A stretch of 64,000 nt of DNA from Methylobacterium sp. E-005 (GTDB lineage: Bacteria > Pseudomonadota > Alphaproteobacteria > Rhizobiales > Beijerinckiaceae), in contig NZ_JAKSYG010000231.1 in the NCBI RefSeq assembly GCF_022829725.1, positions 1 through 64,000 on the forward strand, read 5' to 3'. The notes under the pieces are model-generated. The model did not search any database, was not told the origin of the DNA, and saw only the letters and a list, made by a program, of their open reading frames with translations. Both the position numbers and the translations under genes were made by a program. The first letter of the stretch is position 1. Each line of letters starts with the position of its first letter. This document shows, one piece after another, positions 23,883-33,757 of this stretch.

Positions 23883-24251
23883 ATGCGAGCCCTGCTCACC
23901 AGCGGAATCAAGGCGATCCTGGCGGTCGCCGCGCTCTCCACCGCCGCCCACTGGACCCTGCGCGTGCAGCGGGACTCTGCCATCTCGGTCGCCGCGGCCG
24001 CGGTGCCCGAGCCGGTCACGACGGGTTCGATCGCGCCGCGCCGGGTCGAGCCTCCGCTCGCGGCCGCGAGCCTGGCGCCCGCCCCGACTGTGCCGCCCCC
24101 TGCCGCCGGCCTCGGCCCGGCTTCGGGGCTCGACCAGAGCCATCTCGCCGCCCTGATGGCGGGGGCGCCGCCGCCCAGGAAGGCCGCCAAGCCTGCGGCC
24201 AAGGCCGCCACCAAGACCGCCTCGGTCGAGAAGGCTGCGGCCAAGCACTGA
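23883..24251 (+). CDS. Hypothetical Ala/Pro-rich exported or anchored protein
   Basis: A 122-residue protein with a hydrophobic N-terminus (LLTSGIKAILAVAALSTAAHW) that acts as a signal anchor. A Pro/Ala-rich middle follows (TGSIAPRRVEPPLAAASL), then a Lys/Ala-rich tail (KAAKPAAKAATKTASVEKA) like histone H1-type low-complexity ends. No domain recognised. The start has no competing upstream codon close by. Third-position G+C fits a real gene. Confidence 0.55.
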   Translation: MRALLTSGIKAILAVAALSTAAHWTLRVQRDSAISVAAAAVPEPVTTGSIAPRRVEPPLAAASLAPAPTVPPPAAGLGPASGLDQSHLAALMAGAPPPRKAAKPAAKAATKTASVEKAAAKH

Positions 24252-24398
24252 GCGGCGGACTGAGCCGCCCCGGCGCGGGGGACCGTGCCGGCCCGGCGCG
24301 GGAGACCGTGCCGGCTGCATGGTTCCCCTGCGCGCCGGCCGATACCCGGACGGGCCCGAGCGTGGCAGGAGTATCGGCCTCCACGAGGTTTGGCAGGC

Positions 24399-25346
24399 AT
24401 GGGCACGCGGCTCGCGACATCCCTCACCGATGACAGCGCGCGCGCCGCCCCGGAGGCTGATTTGGCGGGACGGCGGCGGCTCGTCGGCATCGCGCTGATG
24501 TGCGGGGCGGTGGCGTTCTTCGCCGGTCTCGATGCCTGCGCGAAAACGCTGGCGCGGGGCGGCGTCGATCCGCTGGTCACCACCTTCATGCGCTACGCGG
24601 CGAGCGTCGCCATGATCTCGCTGTTCATCAATCCGGTGCGCACCCCGGGCGTGGTGAAGAGCCGGCGCCTGCCACTGCAGATCATCCGCTCGCTCCTGCT
24701 CTTCGCCTCCACCGCCCTGAACTTTCTGGCCCTGCGCTACCTGCAGATGGCCGAGACGATCTCCATCCAGTTCGCCGCGCCGCTCACCGTGGCTTTGCTC
24801 GCGGGGCCGCTGCTCGGCGAGTGGTCGTCGCGGGCGCGGCTCATGGCGATCGGCGTCGGCTTCCTCGGCGTGCTGGTGATCGTGCGCCCGGGCGTCGGCG
24901 GGATGCATCCGGCCGCTTTGCTCTGCGTGGCCAACGTGCTGGTCTACGCCTTCTACGCGATCATCACGCGCAAGCTCGCGGCCTACGATTCGACCGCCAC
25001 GACCATGTTCTACACGGGGCTCGCGGGCCTCGGGCTGATGGCCCCGCTCCTGCCCTGGATCTGGACGAACCCGGCGAACCTGACCCACTGGGCGCTGCTC
25101 ATCGGTGTCGCGCTGTTCGGGACGCTCGGCCACTGGCTGCTGGTGCTGGCCCATGCCCGCGCGCCGGCCAACGTGCTGTCGCCGTTCATCTACACGCAGC
25201 TGCTCTGGTCGGTGACCTTCGGCTTCCTGCTGTTCGGCGATCTGCCGAGCCGCTGGACCGTGGCGGGCGCCATGATCGTGGTCGGCTCGGGGCTCTACCT
25301 CCTGGCGCAGGAGACGATCCGCCGGGAGACGCGGCCGGCCGCCTGA
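24399..25346 (+). CDS. EamA/DMT-family permease
   Basis: A 315-residue inner-membrane protein with ten predicted hydrophobic segments in two EamA repeats. The first repeat has MCGAVAFFAGLDACAK and LNFLALRYLQMAETISIQFAAPL. The second has HARAPANVLSPFIYTQLLWSV and ends with AGAMIVVGSGLYLLAQET. Members export or import metabolites; the substrate is not predictable. The cytoplasmic N-terminus of about 28 residues is charged. Confidence 0.88.
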   Translation: MGTRLATSLTDDSARAAPEADLAGRRRLVGIALMCGAVAFFAGLDACAKTLARGGVDPLVTTFMRYAASVAMISLFINPVRTPGVVKSRRLPLQIIRSLLLFASTALNFLALRYLQMAETISIQFAAPLTVALLAGPLLGEWSSRARLMAIGVGFLGVLVIVRPGVGGMHPAALLCVANVLVYAFYAIITRKLAAYDSTATTMFYTGLAGLGLMAPLLPWIWTNPANLTHWALLIGVALFGTLGHWLLVLAHARAPANVLSPFIYTQLLWSVTFGFLLFGDLPSRWTVAGAMIVVGSGLYLLAQETIRRETRPAA

Positions 25347-25364
25347 GGCGACCGGCCCTGAATT

Positions 25365-25634
25365 TTAGCGGCCGAGCCGCTCCTGGCGGTCCATCCGCTC
25401 CTCACGGCGGTTCTCGCGGGCGCGGCGGGCGGGATCGGGATCGGTGCCGAGCACGCCGCCGACCGTGCCGGTGGCCGCGCCCACGGCACCGCCGACCACG
25501 CCGCCCACCGGACCGGCTGCCGCCGCCCCGTCCTCGGCGCCGCGCTGGGCGCCCCGCGCCGTCCCTTGCGCCTGCGCGGCGCCCGCGAAGGCGATGGGCG
25601 CGAGGGCGAGGGTCGTGATCAAAAGCTTCTTCAT
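25365..25634 (-). CDS. Small secreted glycine-rich protein
   Basis: An 89-residue protein with a clear signal peptide (MKKLLITTLALAPIAFAGAAQA). A Gly/Ala/Val region follows (GPVGGVVGGAVGAATGTVGGVLG) that resembles glycine-zipper segments, and then a highly charged C-terminus (RRARENRREERMDRQERLG). It is likely periplasmic or outer-membrane associated. Convergent with the DMT permease gene. Confidence 0.7.
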   Translation of the reverse strand: MKKLLITTLALAPIAFAGAAQAQGTARGAQRGAEDGAAAAGPVGGVVGGAVGAATGTVGGVLGTDPDPARRARENRREERMDRQERLGR

Positions 25635-25964
25635 GGATGGACTCCCGGATCTGGGTCGGCTCCGCGCCGCCTCGACGGGCGGAGGGTGTGTTGGTCAACG
25701 ATCCAGGCGCCGATTGGTCCCATCCCAAGTCACGGGCGCGTGATCCGTGCTGCCGCTGGCCTCGGGCCGGGGCGGCTGATAGAGAACGCCTCATGCCCGC
25801 TTCGCGCGCCCTGCGCGGCGTCCGCCGCCCGATTCGAATTACCGGCCCGGCCTCCGCCTGAGGGCCCGCTCTAGCGTGGCCGCGCGGAGGTCCGGGATCC
25901 TCCTGCCGCCCGCCCCGATTCCGCCGGCCCGACGCTGCCGGCCCGACCGCCGATGCGAGATCCG
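25635..25964. other. 330-bp intergenic, nothing recognised
   Basis: Divergent spacer that should contain promoters for ileS and for the small secreted protein. No RNA gene, T-box-like element or clear terminator was seen. Confidence 0.4.
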
Positions 25965-28931
25965 ATGACCACCCCCGAGACCGCGCCCGCCCGCGACTAT
26001 TCCAAGACCCTGTTTCTGCCGCAGACCGAGTTCCCGATGCGCGCCGGCCTGCCGGTCCGCGAGCCGCTCTTCCTCGAGCGCTGGAAGCAGATCGACCTCT
26101 ACGGGAAGCTGCTCGCCCGCGGGGAGGGCCGGCCGAAATTCGTGCTCCACGACGGCCCGCCCTACGCCAACGGCAACATCCACATCGGCACGGCGCTCAA
26201 CAAGATCCTCAAGGACGTGGTTGTGCGCAGCCAGGGCGCCCTCGGCTTCGACGCCAACTACGTCCCGGGCTGGGACTGCCACGGCCTGCCGATCGAGTGG
26301 AAGATCGAGGAGCAGTACCGCGCCAAGGGCCGCAATAAGGACGACGTGCCGGTGATCGAGTTCCGGCAGGAATGCCGGACCTTCGCGGCCCAGTGGCTCG
26401 ACGTGCAGCGGGAGGAATTCAAGCGGCTCGGCGTTACCGGAGACTGGGACCATCCCTACGCCACCATGGCGTACCCGGCCGAGGCCGTGATCGCCGACGA
26501 GCTGATGAAGTTCTCGATGAGCGGCCAGCTCTATCGGGGCTCGAAGCCGGTGATGTGGTCCGTGGTCGAGAAGACCGCGCTGGCCGAGGCCGAGGTCGAG
26601 TACGAGGAGCACGTCAGCGACACGGTGTTCGTGGCGTTTCCGATCCGCTCCGGCGCCGAGGGCGACCTCGCCCAGGCCCGGGTGGTAATCTGGACCACGA
26701 CGCCCTGGACGATCCCGGGCAACCGCGCCGTCGCCTACTCCAAAAAAATCGCCTACGGCCTGTACCGGGTCACGGAGGCGCCCGCCGACAATTGGGCGAC
26801 CCCCGGCCAGACCTATGTGCTCGCCGACAGCCTCGCCGCCACGGTGTTCAAGGCTGCCCGGGTCGAGGCGTTCGAGCGCGTCGGCGACGTGGGCCCGGCG
26901 CAACTCGCCGGCCTCGCCCTGGCCCATCCCCTGGCGGCGCTCGGCTACGGCTTCGCGGTGCCGATGCTCGATGGCGACCACGTCACCGACGAATCCGGCA
27001 CGGGCTTCGTCCACACGGCCCCCGGCCACGGCCGCGAGGATTTCGAGCTTTGGATGGCGAGCGGTCGCCTGCTCGCCGAGCGCGGCATCGACCCGATCAT
27101 CCCCTACACGGTGGATGCCGACGGCGCGCTGACCAAGGCCGCGCCGGGCTTCGAGGGCAAGCGCGTCCTCACCGACAAGGGCGAGAAGGGCGACGCCAAC
27201 AAGGCGGTCATCGCCGCGCTGACCGAGGCCGGGGCCCTCGTCGCCCGCGGGGTCCTGCGCCACCAGTACCCGCATTCCTGGCGCTCCAAGAAGCCGGTGA
27301 TCTTCCGCAACACGCCGCAATGGTTCATCGCCATGGACCGGCCGGTGGAGTCCCTCGGCAACCGGACGCTCCGCGAGGTGGCGCTCCAGGGGATCGACGA
27401 CACCCAGTGGGTGCCGACTCAAGGAAAGAACCGCATCACCGGCATGGTCGCCAACCGGCCGGACTGGGTGGTGTCGCGCCAGCGCGCCTGGGGCGTGCCG
27501 ATCACCGTGTTCGTCCACCGGGAGACGGGCGAGATCCTGAAGGATGCGGCCGTCAACGCCCGCATCCGCGACGCTTTCGCGGCCGAGGGCGCCGACGCGT
27601 GGTTCCGGGACGAGGCCGCCGCGCGCTTCCTCGCGCCCGAGCACGACCCGGCGTCTTACGAGAAGGTCACCGACGTCCTCGACGTCTGGTTCGATTCGGG
27701 CTCGACCCACGCCTTCGTGCTGGACGATCCGGAGGCTTTTCCGGGCCTCGCCGGGGTCACGCGCGTCCGCGACGGCGGGACGGACCGGGTGATGTACCTG
27801 GAGGGCTCGGACCAGCACCGCGGCTGGTTCCAGTCCTCGCTGCTCGAATCGTCCGGCACCCGCGGCCGGGCGCCTTACGACATCGTCCTGACCCACGGCT
27901 TCGTGCTCGACGGCAAGGGCCTGAAGATGTCGAAGTCGAAGGGCAACGTCGTCGCGCCGCAGAGCGTCATCAAGGATTCGGGCGCCGACATCCTGCGCCT
28001 CTGGGTGGCGGCCTCCGACTACACCGACGACCTGCGCATCGGCCCGGAGATCATCAAGACGTTTGCCGAGACCTACCGGAAGCTGCGCAACTCCTTGCGC
28101 TGGATGCTGGGCTCCCTCGCCCACCGGGTCCCGGGCGACGACGTGGCGTACGAAGAGATGCCGGAGCTGGAGCGGCTGATCCTGCACCGGCTGGCCGAGC
28201 TCGACGGCGAGATCCGCGAGGCCTACGCGAGCTTCGACACCAAGCGCGTGGTGGCCCTGCTCAACGGCTTCATGACCGGCGACCTGTCGTCCTTCTACTT
28301 CGACGTGCGCAAGGACGCCCTGTACTGCGATCCCGTCTCCTCGGTCCGCCGCCGGGCGGCCCTGCAGGTGATCGACAAGGCCTTCCGGCGGGCGGCGATC
28401 TGGCTGGCCCCGGTGCTGGCCTTCACGGCCGAGGAGGCGTGGCTCGAGCGCTACCCGTCCGAGGACGGCTCGGTGCATCTCCAGACCCTGCCGGAGACCC
28501 CGGCCGCCTGGCTCGACCCCGCCCTCGCGGAGCGCTGGCAAAAGATCCGGCGGGTGCGGCGGGTGGTCACCGGCGCCCTGGAGATCGAGCGCGCAGCCAA
28601 GCGCATCGGCGCGAGCCTGGAGGCGGCCCCGCAGGTCTACGTGGCGGATCCGGAGCTTCTGGCGGCGCTGGAAGGCTGCGACTTCGCCGATACCTGCATC
28701 ACGTCCGCCATCACCGTGGCGGCGGGCGAGGGGCCGGCGGACGCCTTCCGGCTCGACGAGGTGCGCGGCGTCGCCGTGGTGCCGAGCCCGGCTGACGGCC
28801 GCAAATGCGCCCGCTCCTGGCGGGTCAGCCCGGAGGTCGGCGGCGATCCGGACTATCCGGACGTGACCCCCCGCGACGCCCAGGCCCTGCGCGAGTGGGA
28901 TGCGGCGCATCCGGAGGCGAGCGCGGCGTGA
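25965..28931 (+). CDS. ileS: Isoleucyl-tRNA synthetase
   Basis: A 988-residue class I synthetase that charges tRNA-Ile. The HIGH motif appears as GNIHIGTALNKILKD, and KMSKS as GLKMSKSKGN. The connective peptide editing domain has WTTTPWTIPGNRAV and GTGFVHTAPGHG. The C-terminus lacks the four-cysteine zinc site of longer IleS proteins and resembles other alphaproteobacterial forms. Starts at 25,953 and 25,965 are both possible; neither has a strong ribosome site. It precedes lspA, a common pairing in bacteria. Confidence 0.95.
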   Translation: MTTPETAPARDYSKTLFLPQTEFPMRAGLPVREPLFLERWKQIDLYGKLLARGEGRPKFVLHDGPPYANGNIHIGTALNKILKDVVVRSQGALGFDANYVPGWDCHGLPIEWKIEEQYRAKGRNKDDVPVIEFRQECRTFAAQWLDVQREEFKRLGVTGDWDHPYATMAYPAEAVIADELMKFSMSGQLYRGSKPVMWSVVEKTALAEAEVEYEEHVSDTVFVAFPIRSGAEGDLAQARVVIWTTTPWTIPGNRAVAYSKKIAYGLYRVTEAPADNWATPGQTYVLADSLAATVFKAARVEAFERVGDVGPAQLAGLALAHPLAALGYGFAVPMLDGDHVTDESGTGFVHTAPGHGREDFELWMASGRLLAERGIDPIIPYTVDADGALTKAAPGFEGKRVLTDKGEKGDANKAVIAALTEAGALVARGVLRHQYPHSWRSKKPVIFRNTPQWFIAMDRPVESLGNRTLREVALQGIDDTQWVPTQGKNRITGMVANRPDWVVSRQRAWGVPITVFVHRETGEILKDAAVNARIRDAFAAEGADAWFRDEAAARFLAPEHDPASYEKVTDVLDVWFDSGSTHAFVLDDPEAFPGLAGVTRVRDGGTDRVMYLEGSDQHRGWFQSSLLESSGTRGRAPYDIVLTHGFVLDGKGLKMSKSKGNVVAPQSVIKDSGADILRLWVAASDYTDDLRIGPEIIKTFAETYRKLRNSLRWMLGSLAHRVPGDDVAYEEMPELERLILHRLAELDGEIREAYASFDTKRVVALLNGFMTGDLSSFYFDVRKDALYCDPVSSVRRRAALQVIDKAFRRAAIWLAPVLAFTAEEAWLERYPSEDGSVHLQTLPETPAAWLDPALAERWQKIRRVRRVVTGALEIERAAKRIGASLEAAPQVYVADPELLAALEGCDFADTCITSAITVAAGEGPADAFRLDEVRGVAVVPSPADGRKCARSWRVSPEVGGDPDYPDVTPRDAQALREWDAAHPEASAA

Positions 28932-28954
28932 GGGCTGTGCTCACCGCCGCCGCC

Positions 28955-29155
28955 GCGCGCCCCTCTCCCCGCTTGCGGGGAGAGGCCCGCACGGACCGCG
29001 TCGTCCGTGCGGGAAGCGGAGGCGCAGCCGGAGCGGCGGTGAGGGGGCGGCTCCGGATGAGTCACCGCCTGAACCGCCTCCTCACCTTCGGCTACCGCCT
29101 CGCCGCGCTCCCCAGCGAGGGGGAGATGCGGCCCTCTCCCCGCGCATGGGGAGAG
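28955..29155. repeat. Palindromic intergenic repeats before lspA
   Basis: Several nested inverted units: CCTCTCCCCGCTTGCGGGGAGAGG, GCACGGACCGCGTCGTCCGTGC, and CCCTCTCCCCGCGCATGGGGAGAGGG. The ends resemble the repeat between cysJ and cysI. It fills the whole ileS-lspA gap. Confidence 0.7.
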
Positions 29156-29187
29156 GGTTTTTCCACCCTCGTCCGCGCGGTCGCCGC

Positions 29188-29700
29188 ATGACCCCCTTCC
29201 GCGCCGGCCTCACGGCCCTCCTGCTCACCCTCCTCCTCGACCAAGCCTCCAAGCTCGGCCTCTATTTCGGCACCGACCTCGTCCTGACCCAGCCCTGGCG
29301 GCTCGCCCCCTTCGCGGACTTCGTGGTGGTCTGGAATCGGGGCGTCTCCTACGGCCTGTTCCAGCAGGAGGGCGGGTTCGGGCGCTGGGCCCTCGTCGCC
29401 CTGTCGCTCGCCGCCGCTCTGGGCCTCGGGCTCTGGATGCGCCGGGCGGGCTCGCGGCTCCTCGGAACCGCCCTCGGGCTGATCGTCGGCGGGGCGCTCG
29501 GCAACGCCATCGACCGGGCGGTCTACGGGGCGGTGTTCGACTTCGTCCATCTGCACGTGGGCCGATGGTCCTGGTACGTGTTCAATATCGCCGACGCGGC
29601 GATCGTGGCCGGTGTGATCGGCCTGATCCTCGATAGCTTGGTCCCGGCCGGCCGGCGCCAGGGGGAAACCACGCCCGGCGATCCCGCGGCGCGCCTGTGA
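29188..29700 (+). CDS. lspA: Lipoprotein signal peptidase (signal peptidase II)
   Basis: A 170-residue membrane aspartyl protease that removes signal peptides from prolipoproteins. It has four hydrophobic segments. Conserved motifs are LLLDQASKLG, WNRGVSYGLF, GGALGNAIDRAVYGAVFDFVHLH (first catalytic Asp) and FNIADAAIVAGVI (second catalytic Asp). The start at 29,188 puts the first membrane helix at the N-terminus. Confidence 0.93.
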   Translation: MTPFRAGLTALLLTLLLDQASKLGLYFGTDLVLTQPWRLAPFADFVVVWNRGVSYGLFQQEGGFGRWALVALSLAAALGLGLWMRRAGSRLLGTALGLIVGGALGNAIDRAVYGAVFDFVHLHVGRWSWYVFNIADAAIVAGVIGLILDSLVPAGRRQGETTPGDPAARL

Positions 29701-29860
29701 TGCGCGCACCACAGCGGCCGGGCGAAAGCCCCACGCGCGCTTGCCGTGGTCAAGGCGCCATACGATCGCCGGAAACCGGTCTCAGGCCGGGACCCGTCGG
29801 ATCAGGCCGCACCGCGGCCATCCCCGAGCCGGACCCCCCGGCCGGAACCCGTGAGGCAGC

Positions 29861-30523
29861 ATGACCGGGCATCGCAGGCTTCGACTCCTCCTCCCCGCCG
29901 CTTTCGCCCTGACGCCGCTGCTGTCGGTCGGCGCCCAGGCACAGGAGCGCGGCGAGTTCATGCGCGACGCCCTGTCGGGTATCGGCCTCCTGGAGAAGCG
30001 CCAGGATCCGATCGACTATCACGAGCGCCCGCCCCTGGTGATGCCGCCCAAGCTCGACGGCAAGGCCCTGCCCCGTCCCCGGGCCCGCTCCACCAGCACC
30101 GCCTGGCCGAAGGATCCCGAGATCGTCGAGCGCGAGCGTGCCGCCGAGGAGCGCCGCAAGCCGACGGGCAACCAGGCCCGGGGCCGCTACGACGACAACA
30201 ACGCCACCCTGTCGGTGGACGAGATCCGCGGCGGCCGCCGCGCCGGGGCAAGCCTGACCACCGAAGCGGAGCGCAAGCCCGGCGACGGCAATCGCGACGA
30301 CAGCCTGCTCAGCCCCTTCGAGTTGCTCAAGGGCAAGAGCGCCAATGCGGAGCCCTCCGACGTGGAGCCGAGCCGCAACGTGCTGACGGATCCGCCCACC
30401 GGCTACCGGCAGTCGCCCAAGAAGCTGGCGCGCCCGCCCTCGAGCGATCCGATCAACAATGCCAGCCGCGAAAAGGAGGAGTCCGATCCCGGGACCTACC
30501 TCCGCCAGCGCGCGCAGCAGTAA
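29861..30523 (+). CDS. Exported proline/charge-rich protein, BamF/DUF3035-like
   Basis: A 220-residue protein with a signal peptide (RLRLLLPAAFALTPLLSVGAQAQ). It is followed by DPIDYHERPPLVMPPKLDGKALPRP, a pattern that resembles the DUF3035/BamF lipoproteins found beside lspA in Alphaproteobacteria (acidic stretch, then PPLV.PP). Unlike BamF there is no lipobox cysteine. The rest is hydrophilic and probably disordered. A periplasmic role in envelope assembly is an inference from family resemblance and position. Confidence 0.6.
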   Translation: MTGHRRLRLLLPAAFALTPLLSVGAQAQERGEFMRDALSGIGLLEKRQDPIDYHERPPLVMPPKLDGKALPRPRARSTSTAWPKDPEIVERERAAEERRKPTGNQARGRYDDNNATLSVDEIRGGRRAGASLTTEAERKPGDGNRDDSLLSPFELLKGKSANAEPSDVEPSRNVLTDPPTGYRQSPKKLARPPSSDPINNASREKEESDPGTYLRQRAQQ

Positions 30524-30681
30524 CCGGAACGCCATGTCGCTGTTGCAACGGCGCCACGGCATGGCAACATGACATGATCGTCCCGGTGCGGTTCTTGCGC
30601 GCCGGCGACCAGGACGGCCCCATCCGCACAGGCGTTCCGAAGCGCGGCGTCGGGTGACGGGGCCGGCAGAAGGAAAGCGGA

Positions 30682-32091
30682 ATGCACCTGTTCAGGAAGG
30701 CGACGCCCCCCCTCTTCCCGCTGCGTCCGGGCTCGGCCTTCGGCGCCAGCGCCGGCCGGGGCGATGCCGCGCCGTTCGGGCGGTCCGAGGCGGGCGGCCC
30801 GGAAGTGACGGCCTTCACCCTCGACAACGGCCTCGACGTGGTGGTGGTCCCCGATCACCGGGCCCCCGTGGCGACCCACATGATCTGGTATCGCAACGGC
30901 TCGGCCGATGATCCGCTCGGCCAGTCGGGCATCGCCCACTTCCTCGAGCACCTGATGTTCAAGGGCACCGAGACGCACCCGGTCGGTGCCTTCTCGAAGG
31001 CGGTGTCGGGCCTCGGCGGCCAGGAGAACGCCTTCACCAGCTACGACTACACCGCCTATTTCCAGCGGGTCGCCCGGGATCACCTCGGCACCATGATGGA
31101 ATTCGAGGCCGACCGGATGGGCGGCCTCGTCCTCGACGACGCCGTCGTGGCGCCCGAGCGCGACGTGGTGCTGGAGGAGCGGCGCATGCGGGTCGAGACC
31201 GACCCCTCCGCCCAGTTGTCCGAGGCGATGGCGGCCGGCCTGTTCGTGCATCACCCCTACGGCATTCCGATCATCGGCTGGATGCACGAGATCGAGGGGC
31301 TGAACCGCGAACACGCGCTGGCCTATTACAAGCGCTTCTACACCCCCGAGAACGCCATCCTGGTGGTGGCCGGCGACGTGACCCCCGACGAGGTCCGCCG
31401 TCTCGCCGAGACCACCTATGGCCGCGTCGCGCCCCAGGGCGCCCGGCCGGAGCGCGTGCGGGCGCGGGAGCCGGAGCCGAAGGCGCTCCGCCGGGTCGCT
31501 GTGGCTGACCCGAAGGTCGAGCAGCCGACCCTGCAGCGGCTCTACCTGACCCCCTCCTGCATCACCGCCCGGGACGGTGGCTGCCACGACCTCGAGCTGC
31601 TGGCCGAGGTTCTGGGCGGCGGCTCGACCTCCTATCTCTACCGCAAGCTGGTCATGGAGACCGGCCTCGCGGTGAATGCCGGCGCCTGGTACATGGGCTC
31701 GGCGATCGACGACACGCGCTTCTCCGTCTACGCGGTGCCCGCCGAGGGCGTGCCCCTCGAGAAGCTGGAGGAGGCCGTCGACAAGGTGCTGCGCCGCGCC
31801 CCCGCGGAGGCGCTCGACGCCGAGGCGATCGAGCGGGCCAAGACCCGCCTCGTGGCCGAGACGGTCTATTCCTCCGACAGCCAGTCGTCGCTCGCCCGGA
31901 TCTACGGCTCCGCGCTGGCGATCGGCGAGACCATCGAGGAGGTCCGCCGCTGGCCGACCGACATCGAGGCTGTGTCGCAGGAGCGTCTGAAGGGCGCCGC
32001 CGAGCGCTGGCTGACGCCGGCCCGCTCGATCACCGGCTACCTGACCAAGGCGCAGGATCCCGACGCCCCGGTCGCGATGGCCGCCGAATAG
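30682..32091 (+). CDS. M16-family zinc peptidase, catalytic
   Basis: A 469-residue insulinase/mitochondrial-processing-peptidase-like protein. The inverted zinc motif HFLEH (H86, E89, H90) lies in GIAHFLEHLMFKGT, and the third zinc ligand is the glutamate in the helix after it (around E156-E163, VLEERRMRVETD). LGGGSTSYLYRKLVMETGLA is the conserved C-terminal half signature. It lies 99 bp upstream of a second M16 gene that lacks the zinc site, the usual heterodimer pair of Rhizobiales. It probably degrades peptides in the periplasm or cytoplasm; no clear signal peptide. Confidence 0.88.
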   Translation: MHLFRKATPPLFPLRPGSAFGASAGRGDAAPFGRSEAGGPEVTAFTLDNGLDVVVVPDHRAPVATHMIWYRNGSADDPLGQSGIAHFLEHLMFKGTETHPVGAFSKAVSGLGGQENAFTSYDYTAYFQRVARDHLGTMMEFEADRMGGLVLDDAVVAPERDVVLEERRMRVETDPSAQLSEAMAAGLFVHHPYGIPIIGWMHEIEGLNREHALAYYKRFYTPENAILVVAGDVTPDEVRRLAETTYGRVAPQGARPERVRAREPEPKALRRVAVADPKVEQPTLQRLYLTPSCITARDGGCHDLELLAEVLGGGSTSYLYRKLVMETGLAVNAGAWYMGSAIDDTRFSVYAVPAEGVPLEKLEEAVDKVLRRAPAEALDAEAIERAKTRLVAETVYSSDSQSSLARIYGSALAIGETIEEVRRWPTDIEAVSQERLKGAAERWLTPARSITGYLTKAQDPDAPVAMAAE

Positions 32092-32190
32092 CCCCGGTCG
32101 CGTCCCGGCGGCCCTGGGCCGCGACGGGACGTGCCGCATGGGAGCCCTGGCCTGCTCCGCCGTCGCCCGAGATAGAGACAAGAGGTTCCC

Positions 32191-33483
32191 ATGAGCTTGA
32201 CCGAGACTCTGGTCGAGACCGCAACCCCCGCCAACTCGCCGACGACGGCGCTGCCGGTCGTGACCGCCCCCGGTATCGAGGCGTGGCACGTCGAATCCCC
32301 CGTCGTGCCGCTGATCGCGCTCGCCTTCACCTTCGAGGGCGGCGCCGCCCAGGACCCGGCCGGCAAGTCGGGTTGCGCGCAGATGCTGGCGCGGCTCCTC
32401 GACGAGGGGGCGGGCGACCTGACCTCCGACCAGTTCCAGGAGCGGCTGGCCGCCCGGGCGATCGAGCTGTCCTTCCATGCCGGGCCGGACGCGATCGGCG
32501 GCTCGCTGAAGATGCTGGTCAAGCATGCCGACGAGGCGATCGAGCTCCTGGCCCTGGCGTTGGCCAAGCCCCGCCTCGACCCGGACGCGATCGAGCGCGT
32601 GCGCGGCCAAGTCATTGCCGGCCTGCGCTACCAGCAGAACGATCCGGGGGTGCTCGCCTCCCGCCGCTTCTTCACGGAGGCGTTTGCAGGCCATCCCTAT
32701 GCCCGCCCCTCCTCCGGCACGGTCGAGAGTGTCGCGGCGATCACCCGGGACGACCTCCTGGCGATGCATGCCCGCATCATCGGGCGCGGCCGGGTGAAGG
32801 TCGCGGCGGTCGGTGCGATCGGCGCCGAGCAGCTCGCCGCGGGCCTGAACCGCGCCTTCGGAGCGCTGCCGGAGGCCGGTGAGCTCAAGGTCGTGCCGCG
32901 CACCGAGGTGCAGGAACTCGGCAAGCGCGTCATCGTCGACCTCGACGTGCCCCAGTCGGTGATCCGCTTCGGCATGGCGGGCGTGCCCTGGCGCGATCCG
33001 GACTTCATCCCGGCCTACGTGCTGAACCACATCCTGGGCGGCGGTGCCTTCACGTCCCGCCTGTTCCAGGAGGTGCGCGAGAAGCGTGGGCTGGCCTACT
33101 CGGTGGGCACCTCGCTGGTCAGCCACCGCTCGGCCGCGATGACCTGGGGCTACACCGCCACCAAGAACGAGCGCGTCGGCGAGGCGCTGTCGGTGATCGG
33201 CGACGAGATCGGCCGGCTGATCACGGACGGGCCGGACGACGACGAGCTCCAGAAGGCCAAGGATTACCTGACCGGCTCCTATGCGCTCGGCTTCGACACA
33301 TCGACCAAGATCGCCCACCAGCTGGTGCAGATCGCCTTCGAGGAGCTGGGCATGGATTACATCGCCCGGCGCAATGCCATGGTGGCGGCCGTGACGCAGG
33401 CCGATATCCGCCGCGCCGCCGCGCGGACCTTCGCGGATGGCAGGATGCTGGTGGTGGCCGCGGGGCGGCCGGTCGGGCTCTGA
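32191..33483 (+). CDS. M16-family peptidase, non-catalytic partner
   Basis: A 430-residue protein with the M16 fold (GGGAFTSRLFQEVREKRGLAYSV near the C-terminus) but with CAQML where HxxEH should be, so it cannot hold the catalytic zinc. In other bacteria such proteins pair with a catalytic M16 subunit, here the gene just upstream. Together they would form the chamber of a two-subunit processing peptidase. Confidence 0.87.
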   Translation: MSLTETLVETATPANSPTTALPVVTAPGIEAWHVESPVVPLIALAFTFEGGAAQDPAGKSGCAQMLARLLDEGAGDLTSDQFQERLAARAIELSFHAGPDAIGGSLKMLVKHADEAIELLALALAKPRLDPDAIERVRGQVIAGLRYQQNDPGVLASRRFFTEAFAGHPYARPSSGTVESVAAITRDDLLAMHARIIGRGRVKVAAVGAIGAEQLAAGLNRAFGALPEAGELKVVPRTEVQELGKRVIVDLDVPQSVIRFGMAGVPWRDPDFIPAYVLNHILGGGAFTSRLFQEVREKRGLAYSVGTSLVSHRSAAMTWGYTATKNERVGEALSVIGDEIGRLITDGPDDDELQKAKDYLTGSYALGFDTSTKIAHQLVQIAFEELGMDYIARRNAMVAAVTQADIRRAAARTFADGRMLVVAAGRPVGL

Positions 33484-33529
33484 GAGCGGGGTCGCTTTTG
33501 TCGGACGGCGATCGGTGCATACTGCAGTC

Positions 33530-33757
33530 ATGACCGACCTCTTGGATCGGGCGATGAAAACCGCCCGCGCGCTGCCGCCCGAGATGCAGGATGAGATCGC
33601 CCGCCTCGTGCTGGCCTATGCAGGCCGGGACGAGGCGGTGATCGAACTCACGGCTGATGAAATCGCCGATCTCGTCGAGGCGCAGGCCGAGAGGATGCGC
33701 GGGGACTTCGCGACGGAGGCCGAAGTCGAGGCCGTCCTGTCCAAGTATCGCCTTTGA
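33530..33757 (+). CDS. Antitoxin-like protein of a RelE/ParE pair
   Basis: A 75-residue acidic protein: LLDRAMKTARALPPEMQDEIARLVLAYAG, then ELTADEIADLVEAQAERMRGDFAT and EVEAVLSKYRL. This pattern is typical of antitoxins that precede RelE/ParE toxins in Alphaproteobacteria. The stop overlaps a TTG start of the toxin frame (TTGA). The toxin is broken, so this copy may be a relic or serve to neutralise other toxins. Confidence 0.7.
   Translation: MTDLLDRAMKTARALPPEMQDEIARLVLAYAGRDEAVIELTADEIADLVEAQAERMRGDFATEAEVEAVLSKYRL

Noticed and set aside
25839..28910. A 1,023-codon open frame on the minus strand opposite ileS
   Set aside because: It is a mirror of ileS in very G+C-rich DNA: composition is dominated by R, G, A, H and D, with no domain. 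Similar mirrors occur at 30,496-33,531 (M16 genes), 10,560-12,569 (cysI), 12,850-15,337 (cysJ) and 38,058-39,733 (AsmA-like gene).
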